Assembly: GCA_021442155.1 (NCBI GenBank)
Contig: CM038228.1
Span: forward strand, 9,527,179 to 9,591,178
DNA length: 64,000 nucleotides
DNA from: Cymbidium sinense
Lineage: Eukaryota; Streptophyta; Magnoliopsida; Asparagales; Orchidaceae
Reading direction: 5' to 3'
Shown here: positions 24,565 to 37,400 of the stretch, one piece after another
Layout of the letters: the number at the start of each line of letters is the position of its first letter
Numbering within the stretch: position 1 is the stretch's first letter
Notes under the pieces: model-generated
Databases searched by the model: none
Seen by the model: the letters and a program-made list of their open reading frames with translations, nothing else
Told to the model about the DNA's origin: nothing
Position numbers and translations under genes: made by a program

Positions 24565-26900
24565 ATGGAAGTCAAAGATAAGAAAATTGTACAGCTTGGT
24601 ACCAAGTTGAATGATATGATGATACAAATGAATATCATCTTTATGTTGTAGAAGAATATCACATCAACTGTAGCAACTATTTTGTCTATTAATCAACAAG
24701 TAGCTAATAATACAACCTCAATACCACCAGTCACTCTAATACCTCATGTTCCTGTAGTACATGCTACACCTGAAGCGAGGAATGAAATTAACCAACTACC
24801 TCTTCTGCTGATAATTCAAAATGTGGCTAGCACACTTGGAATGATAATAACTGCTTAGCTAGAAATAATAATTAATGAAAAGATAGAGGCAGATATAGTT
24901 TCAGAGCAAGCTAAAAATTTGGTGAGTGAGGGTCGCCCTTACCTAGCTGAACATGATCAAGTGCCATACCCGAAAGGTTACTTAGTGCCAAAATTTAATA
25001 ATTTGAATGGGCTTGGTAACCCAAGGCAACATTTAGCCCAATTTAAGGCTACTTGTGATAACACAAGAGAGAATGATGCACTACTTTTCCAACAAATTCA
25101 ACAAACTTCTTTCGAGGTATGCATAAAATTAGAATGATTAAGTTAAAATATTTGTTGAGTTAGAGATAATATTTGTGAAGAAGTTTGCTAGTGCAATTAA
25201 GAAAATAACAATCGGATTGCCTTGCTAAAAAAAAAAGATGAGTCGTGAAAAATTCATAAGTCGTTAGTAATCTAAGTATGAAATGTGATCCAATAATTGG
25301 AAGAAGAACATCCAATTATTAATGGGCAATATAGATGATAAAATGACACAATTTTTATGTATGGCATCAATTACAACATTCCAAGACTTGCTTGATTAGG
25401 TGGCCAAATTTGAAAAATTTGAATCCTAAGTCTAAATCTAGATAAATCAAAGAAAAATAAGCCTTAAGACTCAAGAAAAATAAAATTTATCGCTTCCTAT
25501 CACTCAAGTGAAAAATGAGTAATAAATAATGTACAATGATGATGAAGAAAAGAAGCTTGTTTATTCAACTAAAATTGATATTGAGAGGCAATGATAAACC
25601 TCAGACTTTTTCAAGTGGTGGAGAGCGTCCAAAATAAGCAACAAGAGATGATGGAAGAATGCATTCATCTTTTAAGGAAAAGATGAACAAAGAATATTCC
25701 TTTATAAGAGACAATGTGGCTAAATTATTTCGGTAAGAAGTCAAAGCTGGTCTATAATTACCAGAAATTAAATGGCCTGAGGAAGCTAATCAAATCAATA
25801 ATCCAAATTACTATCCCTATCATGATGATCAGTCATCCTATTAAAGATTGTTATGTCTTCAAAGATTGGCTAGAAAGGAAGTATCGACGGGGTGAATTTA
25901 CATTATCTAATAGTATTCTAGTCAACTTAAAAAAGATTCTACAAGGATGATTATGTCCTCTTCCATATCATCCATCAAAAGACAAAAAGAAGGAGAAATC
26001 AGTTTAGATTGAAGAATGGGAATATAAGAAGACCGTGAAAATGTTGAAGCAGCTAAAAGTTGTCCCTAGTGTTAAGTGGAAATCACCACTTGAACCTATA
26101 TTAGACTTAAAAGAGATGCTTAAACCAAGTATTTGGGCTTCTCAGTGGCATTCTGATAAGGCTACTTCATCACATCACGAGGAGCAGTCTATTAAATGTA
26201 GGCCTCATAAATCAAAGAAGCCGGCTAAGAAAAAATAAATTAAAAAGAGAACTACAACTCAAAAGATTATTAATAATTTAAAGGAGTATCACCAGCCGAC
26301 AAGACAACCATTTGGACTTTATGACTAAACTTCGTATTGTTGAATCAGATGAAGAAAATAATGGTGAATCTTGTCCAGTTGAGACATGCCAAATCATTTA
26401 TGTGATATCAGATATTTTTCAGCATCAGTTACTTCAAAATGACAAGGAAATTTAGACAGACTTGCCCAACCCATCAAAATTTTTATCTGGAAAATAAGAA
26501 GCGCTTGAGGAGTTAACATCTGAATTTTATTTAATGACTCAATAAAATGATAGACGTTTAGATGAAAACTTATGTTTTCTAATTGGAGAAGAGTTGGACT
26601 CATCGATATCATCACGTATGAAATGTATGAAGTTGAAAAATGAGTCTATCCCTTTTGGTCAATCATCCAGAATAAGAAGTGAATTTAAAGAAACTACCTC
26701 TTAGAAGAATCGGTAAGACAAAGTGATTCATGTTCATGAGAAGTGGTAAAGTCTTACCACTATCATCAAAGAAGGAAATGCAAATAAAGACAAAGAAAAC
26801 AAATCAAGTCAAGATATCATTCCCAAAAATTCTAAACTAATGCCTAAATCAAAGAAGAGATAGATTATAATATTCTATCACATCAAAAAAATCCTCAAAT
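24565..26900 (+). pseudogene. gag, Tat element B
   Basis: Same layout as in element A. The coiled-coil-like stretch (VKDKKIVQLGTKLNDMM) is followed by a 72-residue open piece at 24,919-25,137 with YPKGYLVPKFNNLNGLGN, PRQHLAQFKATC and TRENDALLF. The tail contains IKDCYVFKDWLERKYR (about 25,835-25,890) and WKSPLEPILDLKEMLKPS (about 26,080-26,135). More frameshifts than A; several 10-60 bp deletions relative to A. Confidence 0.7.
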
Positions 26901-27700
26901 TAAGTGTGTATGCAGGCTCTCTTGATGTCAAAGACCTCGAAACTTTGATCTGATCTCAAAGATCTTGAGAGTTATGAAGCTTACTTTGCTAAAAATGTAT
27001 GACTAAATCATTACAAACTCAAGATCTCTGAGTAATCACATTTTTGAGGAAGATCTTATGTTCAAACATCGATCATCATCCATATGTTACAAAAGAGAGT
27101 AATGGCACCTTAATCAACAGAATATTAATTTATCTAGGTTCTTCTATCAACCTAATGAGTCTAAAAGCATTAAGCGGATTATCACATGATATCCAACATC
27201 TTGGGAGGGATAAGTTGATGGTTCATGGTTTCAATGAAAAAAGGCAAAAATCTTGAGTACTTTTATTCTCTCGCTCAAGTTTTGGGATTTATATACAGAA
27301 GCTAAGTTTCATGTAATCGATATCGATATATTGTTTAGAGCTCTCTTGTGTTGACCATGGCTACATGAGCATGGAATGGTCACATCAACTATGCATCAGT
27401 GTATGAAGTACCTGACAGATGAAGAAGAATTCAGAATTCCTGGTAACCTACAACCATTCTCAGTCCATGAAGCAAAATTTATGAAGATGTAAAATATTTG
27501 ATTCCTAAAGAGCCTAAACCAACAAAACCTCTTGAGGTGATAGCATCCGCTTCAGGAATTAAAAAGTAACTTCATAATATGAAAGAGTAGAACAAAAAAA
27601 AGAAAGAAGGCAATGTTGACTCTCCTAAAGCACTTGATTCTACATCTAAATCAAGAAGATCGCCTCATTTAGAAGTGAGACACAAGAAGAAAATATTCTA
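26901..27700 (+). pseudogene. Aspartic protease region, Tat element B
   Basis: A 70-residue open piece (27,044-27,256) covers the active-site region, but the motif reads ILIYLGSSINLMS: the catalytic Asp is Tyr and the next residue Leu. ALSGLSHDIQHLGRDKLMVHGF follows, as in A. The protease is dead independently of its frameshifts. Confidence 0.65.
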
Positions 27701-28529
27701 TTCTCAAACCTAAAGGAACTTATAAACTTTCAAGAAATGAAAGATGAAAAATATGATTTTGATTCGATATGACTTTAAATCTACTTATGAAAATAATAGA
27801 GTTGTCGCATCAAGAAGGATAGCTCACGAGTCGTGACTCCCTCAAAATTATACCATCCCTCCATACTTCAAATCACTCTACTGGAGGTTCATAACATTGA
27901 AGAATTGATAACATTCTATGTACCATCGTTGAGTGAGAGTGGTAGAACAGGAACTCTGTTTTACAAATCTGAAGAGTCTCAGCCTCATAATTTTGATCAG
28001 CATACTCAACATGAAAATTATGATGAGAAAGTGTCAACAAGAATACCAATATATTATCCACAAAAAATATGAAGAATGATGTATAAGCATAGAATTCATA
28101 TTGGAATTACTAAGTAGCGAGCTCAAGTCTTTAGCAAGATGTGAAATCAATGAAATCTTGAAATATCACAAAGTAGTGATAAGTTTGTCATTAAAGGTCT
28201 TAGGTTCATCCATAAATCTCATCAAAATAAAGTTTTTTATAATATAATAGAAGCTGAGATCGAAACTAATAGTGATGAAGAAGATGATCTCCATGAAATT
28301 ATTCATACAAATGATGAAGAAGTAGAAGCCAAGCCTGTGCTTGAAGAACTCGAAGATGGTGGATAAACAGCTACTATGGATGAACTCAAAGAAATCAACC
28401 TAGGGAGGATGATCCTCAACTTTTGTTAGTGCCCTTCTACCCGATGAGAAAGTTGAAGAGCTAAAAATGCTACTATGTGAATTCAGGGATTGCTTTGCTT
28501 GGACATATTTTAAAATACTAGGCTTATCC
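27701..28529 (+). pseudogene. Protease-RT linker, Tat element B
   Basis: Co-linear with 13,431-14,234 of element A. An open stretch at 27,833-28,072 reads VHNIEELITFYVPSLSESG, matching the A copy (VPPLSESG). An acidic patch follows near 28,270-28,320. No enzymatic motif. Confidence 0.5.
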
Positions 28530-29490
28530 CCTAATGTAACAGTTCATAAACTTACCATTAAACTAGATGTGATGCCTATTAGGCATGCTCCTAGGTGAAT
28601 GAATTGGAGATTGAAGAACAGATAATTGCAGAAACTAAGAAGCTGTGTGAAACATGTTTCATCTGGGAGGAGAAGTATGCAGATTGGATAGCCAATGTTG
28701 TCCCAGTTAGGAAGAAGACCAAATCCGTGTTTGTATTGACTTTGGGACCTAAATAAGGCATTTCCAAAGGATGACTTTCCACTTCCAATATCGAACTACT
28801 AGGATAATACTTCCAACTATGACATATTCTCATTTATGGATGAATCATCGATATAATCAAATTAAGATGACATCAAAGATGAAAGACACACATCATTTAG
28901 GACACCAATTGGTATATCGCTACACAATCATACTTTTTGGTTTGAAATATGCTGGAGCTACATACCAAAGAGCCATGATGTGTATTTTTTGATGAGTTAA
29001 TTTACCAAAAGGTGGAATGTTATGTTGATGATTTGGAGGTAAAGAGTTTATATCGTAAAAATCACTTTGAAGACTTGAGAATTGTATTGTAGAGAATCAA
29101 AAAATATGATCTCAAGCTGAATCCTCCAAAATGTGCATTCAAAGTTTCCTCTAGAAAATTTCTTGGGTACATTGTACATCATAGAGGAATTGAAATTGAT
29201 CCTGTTAAAATCAAGACAATTATGGAGATGCCTCCACTGAAGAATTTGCATCAGCTCTATTCTTTACAAGGATAACTTACATTCATTTGTCAATTTATAT
29301 CTAACTTATCAGGATGTTTTCAGCCATTTGCAAAGTTGATGAAGAAGAATGATCCATTCAAATAGAACAAGTAGTGTCAAGAAGCCTTCAATAGCATTAA
29401 AAGCTACATGTTAAATCCACTTATCCTTCGGCCTACTCACGGAAGCCTCTCATTCTATACAGCATTAGAAGAGTCCCTGAGCATTATTGA
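28530..29490 (+). pseudogene. Reverse transcriptase and RNase H remnant, Tat element B
   Basis: This copy keeps the part of RT that A has lost: the piece at 28,771-28,992 ends with YTIILFGLKYAGATYQRAM, the FGLKNAGATYQRAM motif of Ty3/gypsy RT. YVDD lies at 29,021-29,032. The RNase H begins at about 29,335 (KKNDPFK, CQEAFNSIKSY) and is cut at about 29,489, where about 360 bp present in A is missing. The join falls in GCATTATTGATGATTTG, with short matches on both sides in A, consistent with a microhomology deletion. Confidence 0.75.
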
Positions 29491-29544
29491 TGATTTGCGA
29501 TGAGCAAATTATGCTCATTCATGAAAGAGAAAAATCACAAATTT

Positions 29545-29945
29545 AGAAAATATACTTTGATGGAGCTTCATCGATCAAACAAGTCTGACCTCAAAATTTT
29601 CCAAGGGCAAGAGTAGGAATCGACATCGTCTTCATAACACACCAGAAGGAGGGATAATAAGATGATCATATGGGTTGATCGAGCCAAGAACTAATAATGA
29701 AGCCGAGTATGAAGCATTAATGGTAGGTCTTGAAAAATCTATTTTCATAGACATTCAAAACTTGCATATTTTTGGCGTTTCTCAGCTTATTATAAATCAA
29801 GTACTTGGCATCTATAAAATCAACAAGCTTGAGTTATCTTTCTATCATAAGTGATTTCTCGAGCTTATGAAGTAAATACAAAATATCACATTAACTCGAA
29901 TCTCTTGATCTGAGAATAACAAAGCAGATTGCTTAACAAAATTAG
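29545..29945 (+). pseudogene. Second (archaeal-type) RNase H, Tat element B
   Basis: Matches 15,529-15,921 of element A: YFDGASSIKQ at the start, TNNEAEYEAL (about 29,690-29,720), then IFGVSQLIINQV. The third catalytic Asp is Val here. Two or more shifts and stops interrupt it. Confidence 0.7.
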
Positions 29946-30184
29946 TTAAGGAAATGACAAGTATGAATGATGATTATATCTTGATTGGGATATTTACTCG
30001 ATGAATTCTAGAGCAAGCAAAGTACCAATCCCCGTAGGTAGATGGGTTATCAAATTTGACATAACAAGATGTAACTCAGGTTACTCCTCATTCTCCCCAA
30101 AATCAATAATAAGTTATAACAAGAACAGCTAAGCATGATATTGCCCTATAAAAATAGTATGAAGCCTTTATAGTAGAAGAGACA

Positions 30185-31410
30185 CATGATTGGAGGCAAC
30201 CGTTCATTGACTACTTTAAAGAAGGTAAATTATCAAGTAATAAATCACTAGCAGCTCAAATCGAGAAGAGAACATTGCAATATGCTTTTGTCAATAACAC
30301 TTTGTATCACAGATCCTTTGAACAAATATAGATATGATGCCTAAATACAGATGAAGGTACCAAAGTGATGGTTGATGTTCATGAAGGACTTTGTGGTACA
30401 CATCAGTTAGGTCCCAAAATGGCAGTAAAGATCAAAATGATGGGATATTATTGGCCATCTATGGTGAGAGACTACATGAATCATGCTAAGAGGTATCATG
30501 AATGTCAAGTACATTAGAATATAATCCATCAACCTCCAAATCCATTACACCCAACAATAGCATCATGGCCTTTTGAATGTTAGGGTACAGATGTAATTGG
30601 ACTAATTGATCCACCGTCATCAGCTGGACATCGCTTCATCTTAATAGCAACTGATTATTTTTCTAAGTGGGCTAAAGCTACCCCATTTAAAGAAATTATT
30701 GTGATCGAGTGGTCAACTTCTTCACGCATAACATGGATCTGGAGTGCCACGCCAAATAATTTCTGATAATGGCATAACTTCCAAATATACAAAGATTTAT
30801 TGATTCATCAATCGACACAAAATTGATTGGCGATATTCTTCAATATACAATCCAAGAGCAAATGGTTTGGCGGAGGCCTTCAACATGACATTAGTGAAGC
30901 TGCTCAAGAAGATCCTTACTAAAAATAAGAGAGAATGACATACTAAACTAATAAAGGCATTATGGGCGTATCAACTACTCACAGGATGCCGACTAAAGCC
31001 ACTCCCTATTCATTAGTATTCGAAACTGAAGTGGTTCTTCTGGTCAAAGTTAAGTTGCCATCATTTTGAATAACAATCCAATATAACCTAATTGAATATT
31101 AAAATGCTTGTTTAAGAATGGAGGAACTAGATTGCAAGCTCATCAAAATCTAAAAATTTATCGAGTAAATATGTCCAGGACTTTTGACCATATGGTGTGA
31201 CTTCGAATATTTCAAAAAGGGGAATTGGTCTTGGTGCTGAGAAGACCAACTATTCCTAATCAAAAATTTTGTGGCAAATTTGAGCTTAATTAGGTTTTGT
31301 CATTGAAGAACGTGCCAAGGAGGGGCATAATAACTCATTAACTTAAAGGGTGAAAGACCAATGACACCAATCAATAGTCATTACCTAAAAAAAGTATTAT
31401 ACATGATAAA
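30185..31410 (+). pseudogene. Integrase, Tat element B
   Basis: Better preserved in the core start than A: DVHEGLCGTHQLGPKMAVK, MVRDYMNHAKRYHECQ (first Cys of the second zinc pair is Tyr), GTDVIGLIDPPSSAGHRF with the first catalytic Asp, then ATDYFSKWAKATPFKE. The Glu region (about 30,840-30,900) and the C-terminal YLKKYYT end (about 31,385) are recognisable but out of frame. Over one 97-nt sample (A 16,321 onward against B 30,372 onward) I count about 7 substitutions and one 1-nt indel. Confidence 0.75.
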
Positions 31411-31419
31411 TACATTCTC

Positions 31420-33106
31420 AAGGTATAATATAAATCCACAAATTTAGGTAAACAACGTGTTGAGATCCTTAAATAAATATATTTACTCAAGAAAAAAATT
31501 CATGAAAATTCCTATTACACAGGGAGTTTTTTTTTCTATACATAGATGAAATAATTGTTACATGTTAAAACTCTCTTAAGAGCATATCAACTCAAATATT
31601 AATATATTTGCCTAATTTCATCTTGAAAGTTCTTCTAAATGTGCTTTAGAATTCCCCCTACAAGATATGAGGCATATTTATTTTATGTTAAGTTTATTTT
31701 AGTTGACATCGAGCTGTAAGGTGAGATCCTCATACATATTCTGATTCAGGTTGACATCGAGCTTTACAATGAAATCCCTGAACTTAACTATAACTATTAT
31801 TGCTAAAGTTGCAGGCTCTTATAGGAACAAAATGAATCTATTTCTATGTATAAAAAGATAGCCCTAAATATCAAAAATTTCTCTCCAAGATTCATCAAAT
31901 ATCAGAGAGCAAGTCAGAAGAACTCCCAATCTTGGAAGCTTCAATCAATTAAGTTAGAAAATATCAACCTTTATATTCTAAAGTCTAGGACACATGGTTT
32001 TAAAGGTCGAACTTAATAAGCCCACAAATGGCGAGTTGATGCTCTTCTCACTCAACAAGCTATAAGAAAAGGCCACAAGAAAGATCCCCATTCATTAGAT
32101 GACCAAATCACCAACCCATCATAGCTTTAAGTCGAAGACTGAGTAAGTTCTAAAGGTCAAACTCAATAAGCTATAAATGGGCGTTTGGACACTTTCCTCA
32201 CTCAATAAGGCGTAAGAGAAGGCCACGAAAGAAAGAGCGGTCAATAATGATAGTTGTTTAATCTCAAACTAGATCCGTGTTAGTAGTAAAATCAGAATTC
32301 AAGAGACTTTCTTCCTGATCGATAGACTAAGATAATCTGAGAAAACTCTCAATTCATAGCTGCCTCAAGTCAATCATTATATTACCTGCAGGGTGATATT
32401 TCAATCTATTTTGAAATGATCTGATCAAGCATAAAACACAAATCAAAGACAATCTCCTCATCAAGTCTATCAAAGCAGAAAGACCGAGGAAACAATTTCA
32501 TAGTTCATACAAGGCCAATGGCCAAACTAAAAGAATTATGTAGTTATTCAGTCTGTTAATGCATGCATTGCTAGGCTGATAACTCAACATTATAGACCTA
32601 ATATAAGCTAGAAGGTTGGGTCATCTATACATACTCTTCAACAAGTCCATTAAAATAATAGCAGCATGAGTTATACTTCCTCACAAGTCAATACAGATAA
32701 ATCAGGTCAATCTTTCATCAAGTTCATCAAGCTTAAAGCAAAGACAGAATGAATTCTAAATATCAAAATAAGCAAACCAATTCCTCCATCAAACTCGGCC
32801 AAGCATGAAGCTGGGCTTGGAAGAAACTCAAATCTGCAACAATATAGAAGAAAGAGATCTTGACAAAGTAAGAGAGTTGATGGTGTATGATCTCTCTATC
32901 CAAATTGATTCTTACAAATCAACCAATCTTGTCACTTAGCATGTCCAAAATAAGGCATCATACTAATGATAAATCCTATCAAAGCTCCGTAAGCAATTAC
33001 AATCAAAACTAAAATGATCCAAGTTCTATGGCCAGCCTAAAGGGTCAACTAGTTTTCAACAAACACGACTCACTCCATGCATGAATCACATTAGTTAGGG
33101 GGCATT
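31420..33106 (+). other. 3' untranslated region and polypurine tract, Tat element B
   Basis: Non-coding and co-linear with 17,385-18,697. The three PPT-like motifs of A are decayed here (for example CCTATTACACAGGGAGTTTTTTTTT at 31,509-31,533). The purine-rich AGTTAGGGGG at 33,093-33,102 just before TGTTGACC is the likely functional polypurine tract. Confidence 0.6.
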
Positions 33107-33875
33107 TGTTGACCTTCACATATGCTACACAAGCTGAATCGAGCTTATAAGGTTTAGTTCGATCGACTTTAGATGCTTTAGAGCATAAATTGAGGCTAAG
33201 ATGCGCCAAACATTATCGAAATCAGTCCAAATGAACTCTGATCAATGAACGGACTTCACCATCACCCTCAGAATATCAAAATTGGTCAAAATATAAATAT
33301 TGCATAATCTAAGATTAACCAATCAAGTGATCGAGCTATCAAAGTGCTAACGTGCAGATTAGAGCCAAAAAGCTGTGACGATATCCAAACGATCTCCGTT
33401 CATAAAATTGATTATGTCGTTAGTTTCAAAATATCAAAATATATCAAGTAAGACTATTCGTACTCAATTCAAACAAGTCTGCATGAAAATTGAGTGGTCA
33501 AAAATGATAATGCGCATTTTGAGCTGAAATTGATCCAATTTGATGTCGATTTGAACCAAACAATCTCCGATCGCAAAATGGACCGTGCCATTATGTTCAA
33601 AAAATTAGAATAATCTTGAATCAACATATATATCAATTGTATATTGAGGTCAGTGTAAAGTTCATATTAAAGTTGATTAAACAAAAATAATAATATTATC
33701 AAAAGGGCTAATAACCTAAAATTGACCCATAATCTATTTTCATGACTGAAGGAGCACACAACACGCACGATCGGAGCACACATGGCCCACTCAATCTCTA
33801 TGTTCGACCTCTGTGGTGAAATTATTCCCCCCGTCATCTATCCTTTTTTGAAGAAGAAATGAACTTTAGTTTGGA

Positions 33876-35350
33876 CACCACATAGATCCGCAGATGGTCT
33901 ATTAGGGTGATCGAGTACGACATTGAGGAGAGGTCTACTATCTCAAAAGATAAAAGTCAGCACCTTATAATGGACCTAATCACCTGAACAAGGACTTCTA
34001 AGGACTATGGGTCTTCATATATACCAGAGATTCTTCTCTTACTTTGCATGGAAAAGTAAATAAGATTTATTTTAAACCGAGTTCGTTAAGTTCCCTATGG
34101 AGGCAATCCCCCATAGTTAATTACGTCTTAAGGAATGAGATTCCTTAAGGATACTCTCAATGAAGGTAAATGATGATTGTCTTAAAAGATTTTGAGGATA
34201 GGACTATCAATCAATTAGTTTATTTTTGGAAGATCAAATGGAATTGATCAAAGAGGAGGGAGTTCTTTTCAGAGCTAAAGGAAGATAAGTAGGAGATGCT
34301 TACGATTCTAGGAAACCTAGCAAACATCTCAAACTATCCTATGGTTGGGCTTTATATTTTTGAAGTTGAAGAGAATTATTTGTTTGAGTTGAATTTTTAT
34401 TAGAGATTTAGGGCTTACAATTCTATGATACAAAGTCGTAAAAAGTGCCTAAGAGGTGAGGACTTATGCTTGTGGCCCACAAAGGGGAGAAGCAACCTTA
34501 GAACCTAAATCTAGGGAGCTTTGGTAAGAGCCAAAGCATGACCTAAATCTAAAAATGGGTATATGGTTTACCCTATAAGGATAAACTTTGGGCATTGGGG
34601 TGGCCACCAACTAACTCCTCCTATGATTTTAAATACATGGAGGTAAGTCATATGTCTTATGCAAGATAGGTAAACTGTTATTTATTTATAAAGAGACTAA
34701 GCCCATAAACATACTCCCTAATAGACTAGATCATGTAAGGGCATGCTTTAATGACTTAAATCTAATGCAAATCACATTATATTTTATTTTTATTTTTGGA
34801 CAATCAATTTGACATAGGTTTAGGATTTTTATGCCTAATGCATGAGAAATAAGATTATGGGCCAAAATCAAATAAGGAGGTGTGTTTTCATCATAGCTCA
34901 CAGTCAAGCCAAGTTCATTGGCATGGGTGGAAGCCCTCTAATCAAGAGTGGAAAAATATGCTTTGATGCATGATGTTATAAAAATAATGCTCATCCAGCT
35001 AAAAGATTGCTAATTCTTTTATCCTGATTTTTAACCTAAGCTTTAGGTGAGGTTATGAGTTGTTTATTTTCAATTTTGAGTTGATTAATTTGGTAGAAGA
35101 TTTATTTTTCCCTAAGAGCCTAATCATCATCCATGCCATACATCAAGCAAGGAAGAAACTAGGAAAAGGATGCCATTTCTAAAGCACAAGCTAAATAAAA
35201 CATGAATCATTTTATAAAGCTAACGCAAAAGAATAAAAGGCCATTTGTGGTCGGGCACCACTGCACAAACCCAAAAACAAATTGGGTATCCGAGTTCTAC
35301 CCTTATACAACCCTAATTACAAATGAATTAATTACAATTAATCCTAATCT
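33876..35350 (+). repeat. Dispersed repeat block X, copy 2
   Basis: Starts GGACACCACATAGATCCGCA at the point where homology to the middle LTR stops. Runs co-linear with 6,484-7,905, including CTATGGTTGGGCTTTATATT and AGTCATATG words. No coding capacity seen. Confidence 0.65.
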
Positions 35351-37400
35351 TAGATTTTCCCTAAACAAACCTATTAAAAAAGAAATGCATTTTAATATTA
35401 AGTAAAGTGAATTACTATTATAAAACACACAATATTTTATTTCTTTCTCACATGTGTATCATGCACATGAATGAATCCTAAGCATATCTTTACATGTTAT
35501 GCAAGTATTTATCACACCTTAATGATGAATGCTAAGAGAGGTTGCTTAAGAAAATTTGGAATGTTTCATATATGCACGATTTTGTTAAGTAGAAGAGAGT
35601 GATTCTTTTATCGATTTTTCATATACACATTTACAAGTATAAAAGATATAAGTGAGTACGGTTCCATTGTTAGCACCAGAAGTGTAAGGTATAAGACCTA
35701 CTTAAGGCTACTTAAAGCTTTGCAACTCGGGTTGTTTAGACTAATATACCATTTTTCTTAAATACATGTGCATGTACAAAAAGAAATGCATGGAAAGAGA
35801 ATCATGAAAAAAGTTTATGTTTGTTTGTTTAAGTAGAAGAGAGTGATTCTTTTATCGATTTTTCATATGCACATTTATAAGTATAAAAGACATAAGGGAG
35901 TACATCGCCATTGTTAGCACCAGGGGTGTAATATACAAGACCTACTTCGGGCTACTTAAAGCCTTGTAACCCCGGGATTGTTTAGACTAATATACTAGTT
36001 TTCTTAAATACATGTGCCATGTACGAAAAGAAATGCACAGAAAGAGAATCATGCAAAAAGTATATGTTTGTTTGATTTTGGTTATTTAATTTATATGTGT
36101 GATATGGAATTTCTTCTTGAGTCATGACATAGGAGTGTATAGGAATGGATTTCAAACAAGTGTTATGTCCTTTTCAAATGGATTATACACTTTGCAAATC
36201 CTACACAAACCTATGTTAAGAAAGAGAAGAAAAAGTCACATAACAAATTTTATACTATTCACATGCAAGCTCATAAGTACTTATAGATAGCATAATTTTC
36301 ATTTGTAATGTTTGGTTTATAAGTTTTGAAAATAGTTTTTTGGATTTAGTAGTGATAATAGCCATTCATATCTTACTTTAGCCAAAACATGCAATTTGAC
36401 AAATAAATTTTTCATTTTAATTTTTCTTTCAAAAGACATAAATGTATGATTTTCATATGACATACACAGTTAGCATGCTAGGAAAAAAAATAAAGTGATG
36501 TAAGCATGTAACTTCACTCACCCTAATTAATTCCTAAAGACAATCTTATGAAGTAAGATCATTTAAAGAGAATCAAAAGTTGTTTAAAGAGACTCATTTT
36601 ATTTTGAGTTTCATTTGAATTAAGAAAGTGTGAAAAAGTTTGTTGGTCCTAACCCATTCTCACATGTGTTTACTATTTTACTTTAATTTTTAGATGATTA
36701 GATCAATTTTAGGCTTTGGTTAGGTTAAGGTGCACATTAAGTTCATTAATTACCCCTTACCTACACCACCTTAGCATATTTAATCAAATAATTATGAGCC
36801 AATGTATGACATAAAACCACAAGCAATTCAAATCAATAATGCATAATAGGAAAGAAAGGTACCTAATGCAATCGGCTCACAATTTATGATTAATTAAGCT
36901 AAAGGGTTTAATTTAAGTACTTTCATAACCCTTCCCACACATGTGGATTGGGTATGGTTTCCTTAAGTTTGCTTAGGTTATTGAACACCTAAGCATCTAC
37001 CCAATGAGGAAATAGATTAGGTGATTAAGTTTCTAGATTAATTTTTATTTTAAGAATTTGATTTGATTAATTAAGTAGATCATTAGAGGATTAACCCTTA
37101 AGTAGAGTTATATTAAGGAAGAAGGGGAGTTTAGGGAATAGCTTAAGGAAAATATCTCAAAATCATTCCATAAATCTCCTAATCACTTAAACAAAGCTTA
37201 TTTAACTTAATCAAGGAATTAAACAACTGTTCACATGCTTAATTAAGCTTAATTACATTAAGAGAGTGATTAAGGGTTCATTAATTAATTTTCTTGATTA
37301 ACTCATTAATAAATTCCAAGAAAAATTAGGCGTAAGTCATCCCACTAAACATGCTTGATTAGTTTAATTAATTAATGAAGTCATCGGGGAGTAGTTAGGT
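35351..37400. other. Non-coding AT-rich block Y inside last LTR
   Basis: It holds a 244-bp tandem duplication and otherwise AT-rich sequence with ATTAATTAAGCTTAATTA words like those at 1-2,700. Short open frames at 36,099 and similar places look random. Confidence 0.45.
35585..36073. repeat. Tandem duplication, 2 x 244 bp
   Basis: TTAAGTAGAAGAGAGTGATT occurs at 35,585 and 35,829. Both copies continue through TTGTTAGCACCAG, GGCTACTTAAAGC, TTGTTTAGACTAATATAC and AAAGAGAATCATG. The copies differ by scattered substitutions and one small indel. Confidence 0.9.
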
